Shown: piece after piece, positions 45,962 through 56,096 of the stretch | How positions within the stretch are numbered: the stretch's first letter is position 1 | Layout: each line of letters opens with the position of its first letter | Assembly: GCF_003952485.1 (NCBI RefSeq) | Contig: NZ_CP034447.1 | Coordinates: 1,054,001-1,118,000 of the forward strand | Length of the DNA: 64,000 bases | DNA from: Mesorhizobium sp. M1E.F.Ca.ET.045.02.1.1 | GTDB lineage: Bacteria; Pseudomonadota; Alphaproteobacteria; Rhizobiales; Rhizobiaceae | Direction: 5' to 3' | Position numbers and translations under genes: made by a program | The notes under the pieces: generated by a model | The model's input: only the letters and a program-made list of their open reading frames with translations | Database searches by the model: none | What the model was told of the DNA's origin: nothing

Positions 45962-46969
45962 TTACCGTCGCGCCGAAAACACCTTGAACATGCCGTCGCG
46001 GGCAATCTCGGCATGGCTGGAAAAGGCGGCCGCCAGCACCTGTTCATAGGGCAATTGCCGGTTGGCGACCATGAGCAGACGCCCGCCCGACTTCAGCGCC
46101 CTAGATGCAGCATGGATCATGCCGGCGCCGATACCGGGCTCGGCCGCCCGGCCACTGTGAAAGGGCGGGTTCATGACGATGGCGTCATAGCGCCGCTCAA
46201 CGGTTTCGGTGAGCAGATCGGCCCAGAAGAAACGCGGCTCGACGGCATTGCGGACATTGAGCCTGGCTGCTTCCAGCGCTTCGAAATCTGCTTCGTAGAG
46301 GTCGAGGCCGGAAAGGCCCGGCGAGCGTTCCGCGACTTCCGCCGCCAGATAGCCCCAGCCGGCGCAGAAATCGGCGAGATTGCCCGTCAAACCGTCAGGC
46401 AGGCGTTCCGCCAGGAGCTTCGAACCGGCGTCGACGCGATCGAACGAAAACATGCCGGGCGCGGTTCGAAAGCGCTCTTCCACGATCAGATCGGGATTGG
46501 CGGCCCGAAGCGCCTCGGCCGCCTCCTTTCCGGCCTGGCGGAACCAGAAGGCGACACCGTGATGCTTTGGCAGATGACCTTCGAGCGCCACCAAAATATT
46601 GATGCGTTTGCGCAGGCTGTCGATGCCATCGTCCTTGCCGCCGGCAACGACGATCAGCCCGCCTGGCGCGACACGCTCAAGAGCTTCGGCGATGCGCAGC
46701 TCGTTCTGGCCGCGATGGCGCCCGGCGAGAACCAGGGCGGCATCGAAGCCGGAGCCTTCCGCCCGCGGCGTGACCGTGCAGCCGGCCGCCTGCAGGGTGC
46801 GAAAATGCGGTCGAAAGCCTTGCACGAGATGCAGCGCCGCATCGAACCCGTCAGGCAAACGAAAGCCTGGTTCGGCGCCGAGAAACAGAACGCGGGCGCC
46901 TTTTCGCGGCAGAGGGAGGGCCTCGGCCTCGAACGGATAAAACAGCGTTTTCAGCGGCTCCGCGGCCAT
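45962..46969 (-). CDS. RsmC-like class I SAM-dependent methyltransferase
   Basis: 335 residues with two related halves, as in RsmC/RlmG. The C-terminal catalytic half has motif I NLADFCAGWGYLAAEVAERS and the motif IV of base N-methyltransferases, DAIVMNPPFHSG. The N-terminal half has a degenerate fold (GARVLFLGAEPGF). RsmC methylates guanine 1207 in 16S rRNA. The gene is the last before a bidirectional terminator shared with pnp. Confidence 0.85.
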   Translation of the reverse strand: MAAEPLKTLFYPFEAEALPLPRKGARVLFLGAEPGFRLPDGFDAALHLVQGFRPHFRTLQAAGCTVTPRAEGSGFDAALVLAGRHRGQNELRIAEALERVAPGGLIVVAGGKDDGIDSLRKRINILVALEGHLPKHHGVAFWFRQAGKEAAEALRAANPDLIVEERFRTAPGMFSFDRVDAGSKLLAERLPDGLTGNLADFCAGWGYLAAEVAERSPGLSGLDLYEADFEALEAARLNVRNAVEPRFFWADLLTETVERRYDAIVMNPPFHSGRAAEPGIGAGMIHAASRALKSGGRLLMVANRQLPYEQVLAAAFSSHAEIARDGMFKVFSARR

Positions 46970-46987
46970 TCACATAACTCTTTAAAC

Positions 46988-47020
46988 AAAACGGGCGCGA
47001 CCTTGCGGCGCGCCCGTTTC
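46988..47020. terminator. Bidirectional terminator between the methyltransferase gene and pnp
   Basis: Stem AAACGGGCGCG / CGCGCCCGTTT around a CCTTGCGG-type loop. On the minus strand it is followed by TTTTGTTT, so it can end the pnp transcript. Confidence 0.85.
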
Positions 47021-47039
47021 GATTAACCGGTCAAGCCGA

Positions 47040-49187
47040 TCAGGCGGCGTCTTCCTCGCCTTCCGGCTTCTTCTCGCGCACGATTTCCTTGCCGGTGGCC
47101 TGGTCGACGACCTTCATCGACAGGCGAACCTTGCCGCGTTCGTCGAAGCCCATCAGCTTGACCCAAACCTTGTCGCCTTCCTTGACGACGTCGGAGGTCT
47201 TGGCGACGCGCTCGTTGGCGAGCTGCGAGATGTGGACGAGGCCGTCGCGCGGGCCGAAGAAGTTGACGAAGGCGCCGAAGTCGGCGGTCTTGACGACCGT
47301 GCCTTCGTAGATCTCGCCGACTTCCGGTTCGGCGACGATGGTGTGGATCCACTTCTTCGCCGCCTCGATCTCCTTGGCGTTGGCCGAAGCGATCTTGACC
47401 ATGCCGTCGTCCTCGATGTTGATCTTGGCGCCGGTCTTCTCGACGATCTCGCGGATCACCTTGCCGCCGGAGCCGATGACGTCGCGGATCTTGTCGGTCG
47501 GGATGTGCATGACCTCGATGCGCGGCGCGAACTCGCCGAGCTCGGCGCGGGCGCCGGAGATCGCATGCGCCATCTCGCCGAGGATGTGCAGACGGCCGTC
47601 CTTGGCCTGGCCGAGCGCGATCTTCATGATCTCCTCGGTGATGCCGTCGATCTTGATGTCCATCTGCAGCGAGGTGACGCCGTTGGCGGTGCCGGCGACC
47701 TTGAAGTCCATGTCGCCGAGGTGGTCCTCGTCACCGAGGATGTCGGAGAGCACCGCGAAACGCTCGCCTTCCTTGATCAGGCCCATGGCGATGCCGGCCA
47801 CCGGCTTGGCGATCGGCACGCCGGCATCCATCAGCGCCAGCGAGGTGCCGCAGACGGTCGCCATCGAGGACGAGCCGTTGGACTCGGTGATCTCCGAGAC
47901 GACGCGCAGCGTGTAGGGGAACTGGTCGGCGGAGGGCAGCATCGGGCGGATCGCGCGCCAGGCCAGCTTGCCGTGACCGATCTCGCGGCGGCCCGGCGAG
48001 CCCATGCGGCCGGTTTCACCGACCGAATAGGGCGGGAAATTGTAGTGGAGAAGGAACTTCTCCTTGTACATGCCGGTCAGCGAATCGACGAACTGCTCGT
48101 CCTCGCCGGTGCCGAGCGTGGCGACAACCAGCGCCTGGGTCTCGCCACGGGTGAACAGCGCCGAACCATGGGTGCGCGGCAGAACGCCGACCTCGGAGAC
48201 GATCTTGCGGACGGTCTTGAGATCGCGGCCGTCGATGCGCGACCCGGTATCGAGGATGTTCCAGCGCACCACCTTGGCCTGGAGCTCCTTGAACACCGTG
48301 CCGATCTGCTCGGAAGAGTACTTGGCCTCCTCGCCCTCAGCCGGTGCGAACGCTGCCTTGACCTTCGCCTTGACGGCGTCGACGGCGGCGTAGCGCGACT
48401 GCTTGTCGGTGATCTTGTAGGCCTCGCGCAGCTCGTCGCCGACGATCTTCAGCATCTCGCCTTCGAGCGCGGAATAGTCGGGCGCGGTGAAGTCGCGCGG
48501 GTCCTTGGCGGCGACCTCGGCCAGCTTGATGATCGCCTCGATCACCGGCTGGAAGCTCTTGTGGCCGAACACGACGGCGCCGAGCATCAGGTCCTCGCTG
48601 AGCTCCTTGGCCTCGGATTCGACCATCAGCACGGCGTCGGCGGTGCCGGCGACGACGAGGTCGAGCTTGGATTCCTGCATTTCGTCGATATGCGGGTTGA
48701 GCACATATTCGCCGTTGATGTAGCCGACGCGGGCGCCGCCGATCGGACCCATGAAGGGCACGCCCGACAGCGTCAGAGCCGCCGAGGTGGCGACGATCGA
48801 CAGGATGTCCGGATCGTTTTCAAGATCGTGCTGGACGACGGTGACGACGATCTGGGTGTCGTTCTTGTAGCCGTCGGCGAAAAGCGGGCGGATCGGGCGG
48901 TCGATCAGGCGGGAAACCAGCGTTTCCTTCTCGCTCGGACGGCCCTCGCGCTTGAAATAGCCGCCCGGGATCTTGCCGGCGGCATAGGTCTTTTCCTGGT
49001 AGTTGACGGTGAGCGGAAAGAAATCCAGGCCGGGCTTCGGCTCCTTCATCGAAACGACGGTGGCGAGGACCACGGTCTCGCCGTAGGTAGCAAGCACCGC
49101 GCCGTCAGCCTGGCGTGCGATCTTGCCCGTCTCCAGGATGAGCGGACGGCCGCCCCACTCGATTTCCACTTTGTGATGATTGAACAT
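47040..49187 (-). CDS. pnp: Polynucleotide phosphorylase
   Basis: 715 residues: two RNase PH domains (first with [20 protein letters not shown]; second with [12 protein letters not shown] and [20 protein letters not shown]), a KH domain with [11 protein letters not shown], and an S1 domain ([20 protein letters not shown]). The C-terminus is short and acidic ([10 protein letters not shown]). It degrades RNA 3' to 5' with phosphate. It follows rpsO with a 383-bp gap. Confidence 0.98.
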   Translation of the reverse strand: MFNHHKVEIEWGGRPLILETGKIARQADGAVLATYGETVVLATVVSMKEPKPGLDFFPLTVNYQEKTYAAGKIPGGYFKREGRPSEKETLVSRLIDRPIRPLFADGYKNDTQIVVTVVQHDLENDPDILSIVATSAALTLSGVPFMGPIGGARVGYINGEYVLNPHIDEMQESKLDLVVAGTADAVLMVESEAKELSEDLMLGAVVFGHKSFQPVIEAIIKLAEVAAKDPRDFTAPDYSALEGEMLKIVGDELREAYKITDKQSRYAAVDAVKAKVKAAFAPAEGEEAKYSSEQIGTVFKELQAKVVRWNILDTGSRIDGRDLKTVRKIVSEVGVLPRTHGSALFTRGETQALVVATLGTGEDEQFVDSLTGMYKEKFLLHYNFPPYSVGETGRMGSPGRREIGHGKLAWRAIRPMLPSADQFPYTLRVVSEITESNGSSSMATVCGTSLALMDAGVPIAKPVAGIAMGLIKEGERFAVLSDILGDEDHLGDMDFKVAGTANGVTSLQMDIKIDGITEEIMKIALGQAKDGRLHILGEMAHAISGARAELGEFAPRIEVMHIPTDKIRDVIGSGGKVIREIVEKTGAKINIEDDGMVKIASANAKEIEAAKKWIHTIVAEPEVGEIYEGTVVKTADFGAFVNFFGPRDGLVHISQLANERVAKTSDVVKEGDKVWVKLMGFDERGKVRLSMKVVDQATGKEIVREKKPEGEEDAA

Positions 49188-49570
49188 ATCTTGTCCTTCA
49201 TATGCGGAAAGGGTCGCGCCGTCTCAACGGTCGCGGATATCCCTTTCCTGGCTTCCTTCGGGCAGCCACGGGCAAGACAACGGGAAGCTCGATAAATCCG
49301 GCTCACAGCCGAGCGAGCATCCTGCAATCCTGCCCCATGACCGTCCATGGGCGGTTCCGAATGGCCCTCTGCACTTTCGGAACCGGGTCTGGCCGACCGG
49401 TCGGCCGGCCTTGCGCATGACGCCGAAAACCCTTGGTTTTCGGAACGCGCCGTGCGCGAATGCAAATTTCGAGAGCGCATTGCGCTCCATTCCCAGCATC
49501 GGCACACCGGATCATCCGATGCCAATGCGCGACCGGCGGGCCCTCCGCAGAGAGCCCGCCGGTCAATTCG
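49188..49570 (-). promoter_or_regulatory. rpsO-pnp intergenic/pnp leader region
   Basis: 383 bp with no supported gene. The strongest structure is an 11-bp GC stem (GACCGGCGGGC / GCCCGCCGGTC, 49531-49564) directly after the rpsO stop, without a T-run. In E. coli a hairpin in this position is cut by RNase III and lets PNPase control its own mRNA; the same role is possible here but not shown. Confidence 0.45.
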
Positions 49571-49840
49571 TCAGCGACGGAGACCGAGCTTGTCGATCAG
49601 CGTCTGATAGCGCGCGTCGTCCTTGCGCTTGAGGTAGTCAAGCAGGCTGCGGCGCTGGGAGACGAGAGCAAGCAGGCCACGGCGGGAATGGTTATCCTTC
49701 TTGTGGTCCTTGAAGTGCTCCGTCAGGTTCTTGATGCGCTCGGAAAGGATGGCAACCTGGACTTCCGGGGATCCGGTATCGCCCTTGGCAGTTGCGAATT
49801 CGGTCATCAATTCCTTCTTGCGATCGGCAGTAATCGACAT
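49571..49840 (-). CDS. rpsO: Small ribosomal subunit protein uS15
   Basis: 89 residues, starting [20 protein letters not shown] and containing the S15 signature region ([36 protein letters not shown]). It binds 16S rRNA early in small-subunit assembly. About 190 bp of leader lie between it and corA, enough for its own promoter and for the usual S15 translational control. Confidence 0.98.
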   Translation of the reverse strand: MSITADRKKELMTEFATAKGDTGSPEVQVAILSERIKNLTEHFKDHKKDNHSRRGLLALVSQRRSLLDYLKRKDDARYQTLIDKLGLRR

Positions 49841-50031
49841 CGTGTTTTTCCTTATCTGTTCGAGGAAACGGGACGCCCTCAGCCGGGATGTCGTCCAGCA
49901 GGGGCCGGTGCAAGCAACGCGTCAGGGCGCGAAGCTGCGGCGCATATAGTGCAATTCCCGGCAAAACACCAGCCCAATTGTCAAGCCGGCTTGTCGCAGG
50001 TCCTGCCGCCAAAACAAAGGTTTGCCCTGGA

Positions 50032-51126
50032 CTACAGCCACTTCTTCCACTTGAAGAAGGCGACAAGCCCAATTGCGACGGCGAGCATGAACAGAAGTGC
50101 TGCAGGGTAGCCGTAATAGGCCTTCAGCTCCGGCATGTTCCAGGGCGAGCTTTCCGGTTCGAAATTCATGCCCCAGACGCCGACGAGGAAGGTGAGCGGC
50201 ATGAAGATCACCGAGACGATCGTCAGATAGGAAATGACGTCATTGGTGCGCGCCTGGGTCAGCGACAGATGCATCTCGATCAGGCCGGTCAGCATGTCGC
50301 GCTGGTTCTCGACCAGCTCGATCAGCCGCAGCGAATGATCGAGCGTGTCGTTGAAGAATATCTTGGTCTCGGCCGTCACAAAGGGCACGTCGTTGCGGAT
50401 CAATGTCGCCAGGGCATCGCGCATCGGCCACAACACGCCTTTCAGCACGTTGGCGTCGCGCCGCAACTCGTGCAACTGCCGCATCTGATGCTTGTGCGGC
50501 GTGTTCAGCATCTGGTCCTCGATGCCGTCGACCGTTTCGCTCGCCGCTTCGATCGGCGGGAAATAGCTGTCGACGATGGCATCGATCAGCGCATAGGCCA
50601 GATAGTCGGCGCCGCGCGAGCGCAACCGGTTGGGCATGGACGCCACGATACGCTTGCGCACCGGGTCGAACGGATCGCCCTCGCGCTCCTGGAAGGTGAC
50701 GACGAAATTCCTGCCGAAGAACACCGCTATCTGCTCGTAGCGATGGGCGGTGACATCGTCGATCATGCGCAACGCGACGAAGGCATGATCCTCGAAGAAA
50801 TCCACCTTCGGCCGCTGGCCGGTGTTGACGACATCCTCCAGCGCCAGCGGGTGCAGGTTGAAGATCCGGCCGATCTCCTCGATCAGCGGGATGTTGGCAA
50901 GCCCCGTGCAGTCCAGCCAGACGACTGGCCACCGGTCGCAATGGGTATTGAGCTCGTCGATGCTGGCATTGTCGATGGTCTTGAATTTTTCGGGCGAGAT
51001 CAACGTCAGCCGAAGCTCGCTGCGCCGCGCCGCCGGATCGGCGATCAGCGTGCCGGGGGAAGCGCCGACCGGCGGCCGGTGGGTTTTCAGCGGCGCCCGC
51101 TTCCTGACGGTATCAACCTTTGCCAT
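50032..51126 (-). CDS. corA: CorA-family magnesium transporter
   Basis: 364 residues from ATG 51126. A large cytoplasmic domain precedes two C-terminal membrane helices; the signature GMN is in FLVGVWGMNFEPESSPWN between them. The N-terminus is rich in basic residues (KVDTVRKRAPLKTHRPP). CorA channels import Mg2+ or other divalent metals. It sits between truB and rpsO, which are normally adjacent, and is separated from truB by a three-copy palindromic repeat array. Confidence 0.93.
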   Translation of the reverse strand: MAKVDTVRKRAPLKTHRPPVGASPGTLIADPAARRSELRLTLISPEKFKTIDNASIDELNTHCDRWPVVWLDCTGLANIPLIEEIGRIFNLHPLALEDVVNTGQRPKVDFFEDHAFVALRMIDDVTAHRYEQIAVFFGRNFVVTFQEREGDPFDPVRKRIVASMPNRLRSRGADYLAYALIDAIVDSYFPPIEAASETVDGIEDQMLNTPHKHQMRQLHELRRDANVLKGVLWPMRDALATLIRNDVPFVTAETKIFFNDTLDHSLRLIELVENQRDMLTGLIEMHLSLTQARTNDVISYLTIVSVIFMPLTFLVGVWGMNFEPESSPWNMPELKAYYGYPAALLFMLAVAIGLVAFFKWKKWL

Positions 51127-51172
51127 GAGTTCCTCGGGCGCAAAGTCCAACTGAATTGGTCTTTGCTTCTTA

Positions 51173-51330
51173 GCAATTCCGGTTGAAAAACCGCTACGCA
51201 CTTTTCCTGGAATTGCTTTAACGTTTTACGCAACTCCGAACGGAAAACCGCGATACACTTTTCCTGGAATTGCTTTAACGTTTTACGCAATTCCGAACGG
51301 AAAACCGCGATACACTTTTCCTGGAATTGC
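51173..51330. repeat. Three tandem copies of a 44-bp palindrome at 57-bp period
   Basis: Units lie at 51173-51216, 51230-51273 and 51287-51330. Each has outer arms GCAATTCC / GGAATTGC and inner arms GGAAAA / TTTTCC, joined by 13-bp linkers (ttTAACGTTTTAC). The second and third copies are nearly identical, the first has more changes, so the array has probably grown by recent duplication. Single or truncated copies occur at 16953, 14752 and 45930. Confidence 0.93.
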
Positions 51331-51344
51331 TTAACCGAGCGCCA

Positions 51345-52304
51345 TCACCCGGCAAAGACCCGTTTGGGCTTGAACATGCCCTGCTCGATGGCGCCGATGG
51401 CCACCAGCTTGCCGCGCGCGGTGGCGCAGGCCTCCTCGGCCTCGACCGGCGCATCACGGCCGCGAATGATGACGGGATTGCCGAGGCGAATCTTGGTCGC
51501 GGCGTCGTCGCTGACCGCGACCTGCGGCAGGCAATCGAGGGCCGCCGCGGTGTCGACCAGCAGCGCGTCGACAGCGCTGAAGTCGATCGGAGCCTCGGTC
51601 TCTTCCGCGCCTTCATCCGTCTTGCCGCCGAAGCGCGCCGCTTCGAGCTCGGCCACGGTGACGAAATCCTCGGCCGTGAACGGCTCGACCTCGACGCGCC
51701 GGAGTTCGGCAACGTGGCCGAAGCAGCCCAAATCGCGGCCCATATCGCGCGCCAGCGAGCGCACATAGGTGCCCTTGCCGCATTCGACCTCGAAGACGCT
51801 GCGGTCGCCATTGTGCTCGAGGAGATCGAGCCGTCCGATCTCGATCTCGCGGGCAGGAATGTCGACCGTCTCGCCGTCGCGGGCGAGGTCGTAAGCGCGT
51901 TCGCCGGCGATCTTGATCGCCGAAAATTGCGGCGGCGTCTGCATGATGACGCCGGTGTATTTCGGCAGCAGCGCCCTCACCTCGGCCTCGGCCGGCCGCC
52001 GGTCGGAGGTGTTCGTCACCGGGCCTTCGAGATCGTCGGTCGAGCGCTCCTCGCCCCAGGCGACGGCAAAGCGGTAGACCTTGGCGCCATCCTGCACATA
52101 GGGCACGGTCTTGGTCGCCTCGCCGAGCGCGATCGGCAGCATGCCGGAGGCCAGCGGGTCGAGCGTGCCGGCATGGCCGGCCTTCTCCGCCTGGAACAGC
52201 CATTTGATCTTGGAGACCGCCTCGGTCGAGCCCATGCCGACCGGCTTGTCCAGCACCACCCAGCCGGAAACCGGCCGCCCCTTCTTCTTGCCGCGACGCG
52301 CCAC
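51345..52304 (-). CDS. truB: tRNA pseudouridine(55) synthase TruB
   Basis: 319 residues starting at GTG 52304, one base after the rbfA stop. The catalytic Asp is in [17 protein letters not shown]. Further motifs are [33 protein letters not shown] and [15 protein letters not shown]. It makes pseudouridine 55 in the T-loop of tRNAs. A Glu-rich insertion near residues 240-255 is unremarkable for rhizobial homologues. Confidence 0.96.
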   Translation of the reverse strand: MARRGKKKGRPVSGWVVLDKPVGMGSTEAVSKIKWLFQAEKAGHAGTLDPLASGMLPIALGEATKTVPYVQDGAKVYRFAVAWGEERSTDDLEGPVTNTSDRRPAEAEVRALLPKYTGVIMQTPPQFSAIKIAGERAYDLARDGETVDIPAREIEIGRLDLLEHNGDRSVFEVECGKGTYVRSLARDMGRDLGCFGHVAELRRVEVEPFTAEDFVTVAELEAARFGGKTDEGAEETEAPIDFSAVDALLVDTAAALDCLPQVAVSDDAATKIRLGNPVIIRGRDAPVEAEEACATARGKLVAIGAIEQGMFKPKRVFAG

Positions 52305-52718
52305 CTATTCCTCGTCCTTGTCTTTATTCTGGTCGTCGAGATCGCGCGCGACTTCGGGCGACTTCAGCAATTCGTTGATCCTGGCGAAATTGTCGAATGA
52401 CGTATCAAGCCGGAAGCGGACTTCCGGCATGTACTTCATCTGCCTGAGCGCGCCGGAGACGCGGCCGCGGATGAATTTCGCGTGCCTGTTGAGCGCCTCG
52501 ACAACGGCACCGGCGTCGCCGGCGCCAAGCGGCGAGACGAAAGCGGTGGCGATCTTGAGGTCCGGAGACATGCGCACCTCGGAGACCGAGACGACGGCGT
52601 TCTCGACCACCGGATCGATGATCTCGCCGCGCTGCAGGGTTTCGGACAGCGCATGGCGCACCTGCTCGCCGACGCGCAGCATGCGCTGGGAAGGGCCTGA
52701 TGTTGTAGAACGGGGCAT
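52305..52718 (-). CDS. rbfA: Ribosome-binding factor A
   Basis: 137 residues from ATG 52718 ([20 protein letters not shown]); an in-frame upstream ATG at 52766 lacks family similarity. The KH-like core is [20 protein letters not shown] with [20 protein letters not shown]. The tail is highly charged ([10 protein letters not shown]). It aids 30S maturation and cold adaptation. It is directly upstream of truB. Confidence 0.94.
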   Translation of the reverse strand: MPRSTTSGPSQRMLRVGEQVRHALSETLQRGEIIDPVVENAVVSVSEVRMSPDLKIATAFVSPLGAGDAGAVVEALNRHAKFIRGRVSGALRQMKYMPEVRFRLDTSFDNFARINELLKSPEVARDLDDQNKDKDEE

Positions 52719-52843
52719 TTTCTTCAGTCCTGAAATCGTGAAGCGCGGGATGGGACCGCGCCACATGTCTCAACTATGAAATATAAGGCTTTGGGCGGCA
52801 GCCTTTCGGCCGCCGCCGGTCATCTCGACAAATATATCCGAAT

Positions 52844-55417
52844 TTAGAGCGTCCGGGTCACCATCTCGATGCGGAAGCACTCGATGACGTCGCCGACGCG
52901 CATGTCCTCGTAGTTCTGGAAGGCCATGCCGCATTCCTGGCCGACCGGCACTTCCGAAACCTCGTCCTTGAAGCGCTTGAGCGTCTTCAGCGTGCCTTCA
53001 TGGACGACGACATTGTCGCGGATCAGGCGGACACCCGCGCCACGCTCGACCTTGCCTTCGGTGACGCGGCAGCCGGCGATCTTGCCGATCTTCGAGATGT
53101 CGAAGATCTCGAGGATCTCGGCATTGCCGATGAAGGTCTCGCGCCGCTCCGGCGAGAGCATGCCGGAAAGCGCCGCCTTCACGTCATCGACGAGGTTGTA
53201 GATGATCGAGTAGTAGCGGATCTCGATGCCCGCGGCGGCCGCTGCGGCACGCGCCTGAGCATTGGCGCGGACATTGAAGCCGATGATCGCCGCACCCGAA
53301 GTCTCGGCGAGCGAGACGTCGCTTTCGGTGATGCCGCCAGCGCCGGCGTGCACGATGCGCGCCCGCACCTCGTCGTTGCCGAGCTTTTCGAGCGCGGCAT
53401 TGATCGCCTCGATCGAACCCTGCACGTCGCCCTTGATGACCAGCGGGAATTCCTTGAGCCCGCTCGTCTGCAACTGCGACATCATCTGCTCGAGCGAGCC
53501 GCGCTGGCCGGCATGCTTGGCCACCGCCTTTTCGCGCGCCAGGCGCTGGCGGTACTCGGTGATTTCACGCGCGCGCGCCTCGTTGTTGACGACGGCGAAG
53601 CGGTCGCCCGCCTGCGGCGTGCCCTGGAGGCCGAGCACCTCGACCGGCATTGCCGGCGGCGCTTCCGGCACGTGCTCGCCGCGATCGTTGACCAACGCGC
53701 GGACACGGCCCCACTCGTTGCCGGCGACAATGATGTCGCCCGGCATCAGCGTGCCGGTCTGCACCAGAACGGTAGCGACGGGACCACGGCCCTTGTCGAG
53801 CTTGGCCTCGATGACCGCGCCTTCGGCGGTACGGTCGGGGTTGGCCTTGAGGTCGAGAATCTCGGCCTGCAGCAGGATCGCCTCGAGCAGCTTGTCGATG
53901 TTGGTGCCCTTGATCGCCGACACTTCGACGTCCAGCACCTCGCCGCCCATCGATTCGACGAACACTTCATGGCGCAGGAGTTCCGCGCGCACCTTCTGCG
54001 GGTCGGCGTCGCGCTTGTCGATCTTGTTGATCGCCACGATGATCGGCACGCCGGCCGCCTTGGCGTGGCTGATCGATTCGATCGTCTGCGGCATCACGCT
54101 GTCGTCGGCCGCAACCACCAGCACGGCAATGTCGGTGACCTGGGCGCCGCGGGCGCGCATGGCCGTGAAGGCGGCGTGGCCGGGCGTGTCGATGAAGGTG
54201 ATCTTCTGACCGTTCTTCTCGACCTGGTAGGCGCCGATATGCTGGGTGATGCCGCCAGCCTCGCCGGAGACGACATTGGCATTGCGGATGGCGTCGAGCA
54301 GCGAGGTCTTGCCGTGGTCGACATGGCCCATGATCGTCACGACAGGCGGACGCGACACCAGGTCTTCCGGACGGTCGGCGATGTTGAACAGGCCTTCCTC
54401 GATGTCGGACTCGGCAACGCGACGGACCGTGTGGCCGAATTCCGAAGCGACCAGTTCGGCCGTGTCGGCGTCGATGACGTCGCCCGGCTTCAGGATCTGG
54501 CCCTGCTTCATGAAGAACTTGACCACGTCCACGGCGCGCTCGGACATGCGCTGCGCCAGTTCCTGGATGGTGATGGTTTCGGGCAGGATCACTTCGCGCA
54601 TGACTTTCTCGCGCGGCTCGTTGTGCAACGCGCGTTTGAACTTCTCCTGGCGGCGGCGCATCGAGGACAGCGAACGGCCGCGCGCGTCCTCGTCGGAAAG
54701 CGCGGAATTCAGCGTCAGCTTGCCGCGGCGGCGGTCTTCCTCACCCTTGGTGGGTTTGGCCGGACGCGCCACTTCGGGCGTGGCGAGACGGCGGGCCGGC
54801 GCACCGGCACCAGCACCAGCGCCGGTACGCCTCGGCTTGACTTCCTCGTCTTCATCGGCCGCGGCACTATCCGCGGCCACCGGCGCGCGGCGGCGGGCCT
54901 CTTCCTCGGCACGGCGACGCGACTCGGCCTCGGCCTGGAGGCGAGCCTCTTCCTCGGCCTGACGACGCGCGGATTCCTCGCGCTCGCGCTTGCGGCGCTC
55001 TTCTTCCTCGGCGCGGCGCTTGGCCTCTTCCTGGGCGCGCTGGCGGTCCTCGACCTCACGCGCCTTGGAGCCTTCGAGCGCCCTGCGACGGGCTTCCATC
55101 TCGCCGCGCGACAATTCGTTCAGCACCATGCCGGAGCGTTCCGGCTGCGGGGGCGGCGCCTTCGGCGCTTCCTGCACGGCAGGGGCAGGTGCCGCGGCTG
55201 CGGGCTTCGGCGTGAAGACCGACGGCGCCACCGGCTCCGGCTTGTCGCCGTGCAGCGAGAACTTGCGCTTCTTGGTCTCGACCACGACCGACTTGGTACG
55301 GCCATGCGAGAAATTCTGGCGCACGGTGCCCTGCTCGAGGCCGGGGCGCTTCAGCGTCAAGGTCTTCTTCGGCGTAACGCTCAACGTCTTGTCGTCGCCC
55401 GATTTCGTATCGTTCAT
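52844..55417 (-). CDS. infB: Translation initiation factor IF-2
   Basis: 857 residues. The N-terminal part has a long charged, helix-forming stretch rich in Arg, Glu and Ala (about residues 110-180). The GTPase motifs are [15 protein letters not shown] (G1), [12 protein letters not shown] (G3) and [10 protein letters not shown] (G4). It brings initiator tRNA to the 30S subunit. It overlaps the ylxR-like gene upstream by ATGA, indicating coupled translation. Confidence 0.98.
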   Translation of the reverse strand: MNDTKSGDDKTLSVTPKKTLTLKRPGLEQGTVRQNFSHGRTKSVVVETKKRKFSLHGDKPEPVAPSVFTPKPAAAAPAPAVQEAPKAPPPQPERSGMVLNELSRGEMEARRRALEGSKAREVEDRQRAQEEAKRRAEEEERRKREREESARRQAEEEARLQAEAESRRRAEEEARRRAPVAADSAAADEDEEVKPRRTGAGAGAGAPARRLATPEVARPAKPTKGEEDRRRGKLTLNSALSDEDARGRSLSSMRRRQEKFKRALHNEPREKVMREVILPETITIQELAQRMSERAVDVVKFFMKQGQILKPGDVIDADTAELVASEFGHTVRRVAESDIEEGLFNIADRPEDLVSRPPVVTIMGHVDHGKTSLLDAIRNANVVSGEAGGITQHIGAYQVEKNGQKITFIDTPGHAAFTAMRARGAQVTDIAVLVVAADDSVMPQTIESISHAKAAGVPIIVAINKIDKRDADPQKVRAELLRHEVFVESMGGEVLDVEVSAIKGTNIDKLLEAILLQAEILDLKANPDRTAEGAVIEAKLDKGRGPVATVLVQTGTLMPGDIIVAGNEWGRVRALVNDRGEHVPEAPPAMPVEVLGLQGTPQAGDRFAVVNNEARAREITEYRQRLAREKAVAKHAGQRGSLEQMMSQLQTSGLKEFPLVIKGDVQGSIEAINAALEKLGNDEVRARIVHAGAGGITESDVSLAETSGAAIIGFNVRANAQARAAAAAAGIEIRYYSIIYNLVDDVKAALSGMLSPERRETFIGNAEILEIFDISKIGKIAGCRVTEGKVERGAGVRLIRDNVVVHEGTLKTLKRFKDEVSEVPVGQECGMAFQNYEDMRVGDVIECFRIEMVTRTL

Positions 55418-56073
55418 TCCATATCCTCTGCGGCATCATCTTCGTCAGCAACGGCCGCAAGCATTGCCAAATCGTCCGGGGTTCCGCCCCGATACCGGTC
55501 GAGCGCAACCATGCGCTTCTGAACCGCCTTACCCGCGTCCTGCGCGAGGACGGCAGCATGTATCACATTTGTACCCCCCAATGCCAAGCTCAACTCGGCT
55601 TCGGGTAAAAGTTTGTAGGCAGGGATAGCCGGGCCGCCGAGATGGACGGTTGCCCGCCGCGCCTGACTGATCTTGCGGACGCCATCGTCCGAGGCTTCGG
55701 TAGCGTGCAGCACGAAGAGCGCCTGCCCGTCGCGCACGGCAGCCTCCACCTTGGCGGCGCCAAGAACGACCGCTCCGGCCTTGCGAGCAAGACCCAGCAT
55801 ACCCAGAGCGGATCTGGAAAGCAGTCCGTCGACCATGCCCCCGAGATCGGCGGGGACGGCAACCTGCGCCTTGAAGGCCCGCGCAAACAGGTTCTTCGCC
55901 GCTGCCTTGTCGATATGTAGGCGATCGGCGGTGACCCAGCAACCGCGGCCGGGCAGATTTCTCTTGATGTCCGGAACGACGGCAGAATCCGGGCCGACGA
56001 CGAAACGGATCAGTTCATCCGCTTCGGCCTGCCTGCGCGTGACGATGCAGGTGCGATCGTTCATCTCGTCCAC
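55414..56073 (-). CDS. YlxR-type RNA-binding protein fused to an L7Ae-like domain
   Basis: 219 residues. The N-terminal YlxR/DUF448 domain has [20 protein letters not shown] and [13 protein letters not shown]. The C-terminal L7Ae-like domain has [20 protein letters not shown] and [17 protein letters not shown]. Such fused proteins are normal in alphaproteobacteria between nusA and infB. The start is probably GTG 56073, with ATG 56064 as an alternative. Likely role: RNA binding in transcription or ribosome assembly. Confidence 0.92.
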   Translation of the reverse strand: MDEMNDRTCIVTRRQAEADELIRFVVGPDSAVVPDIKRNLPGRGCWVTADRLHIDKAAAKNLFARAFKAQVAVPADLGGMVDGLLSRSALGMLGLARKAGAVVLGAAKVEAAVRDGQALFVLHATEASDDGVRKISQARRATVHLGGPAIPAYKLLPEAELSLALGGTNVIHAAVLAQDAGKAVQKRMVALDRYRGGTPDDLAMLAAVADEDDAAEDME

Positions 56074-56096
56074 GGGCTCTGCGATTGGTGATCACC

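Noticed and set aside
42169..46047. Long minus-strand open frames opposite fabB-fabI (633 codons) and the EAL gene (574 codons)
   Set aside because: Both mirror the codon pattern of well-supported plus-strand genes and show no known domain.
47232..49295. Long plus-strand open frame (687 codons) opposite pnp
   Set aside because: Antisense shadow of pnp, with Asp/Leu/Gly-rich composition and no motif or ribosome site.
53000..55522. Very long plus-strand open frame (about 840 codons) opposite infB
   Set aside because: It is the complement of a certain gene in GC-rich DNA, where antisense frames stay open. The product is a low-complexity Arg/Leu/Ala/Asp-rich string with no family features.
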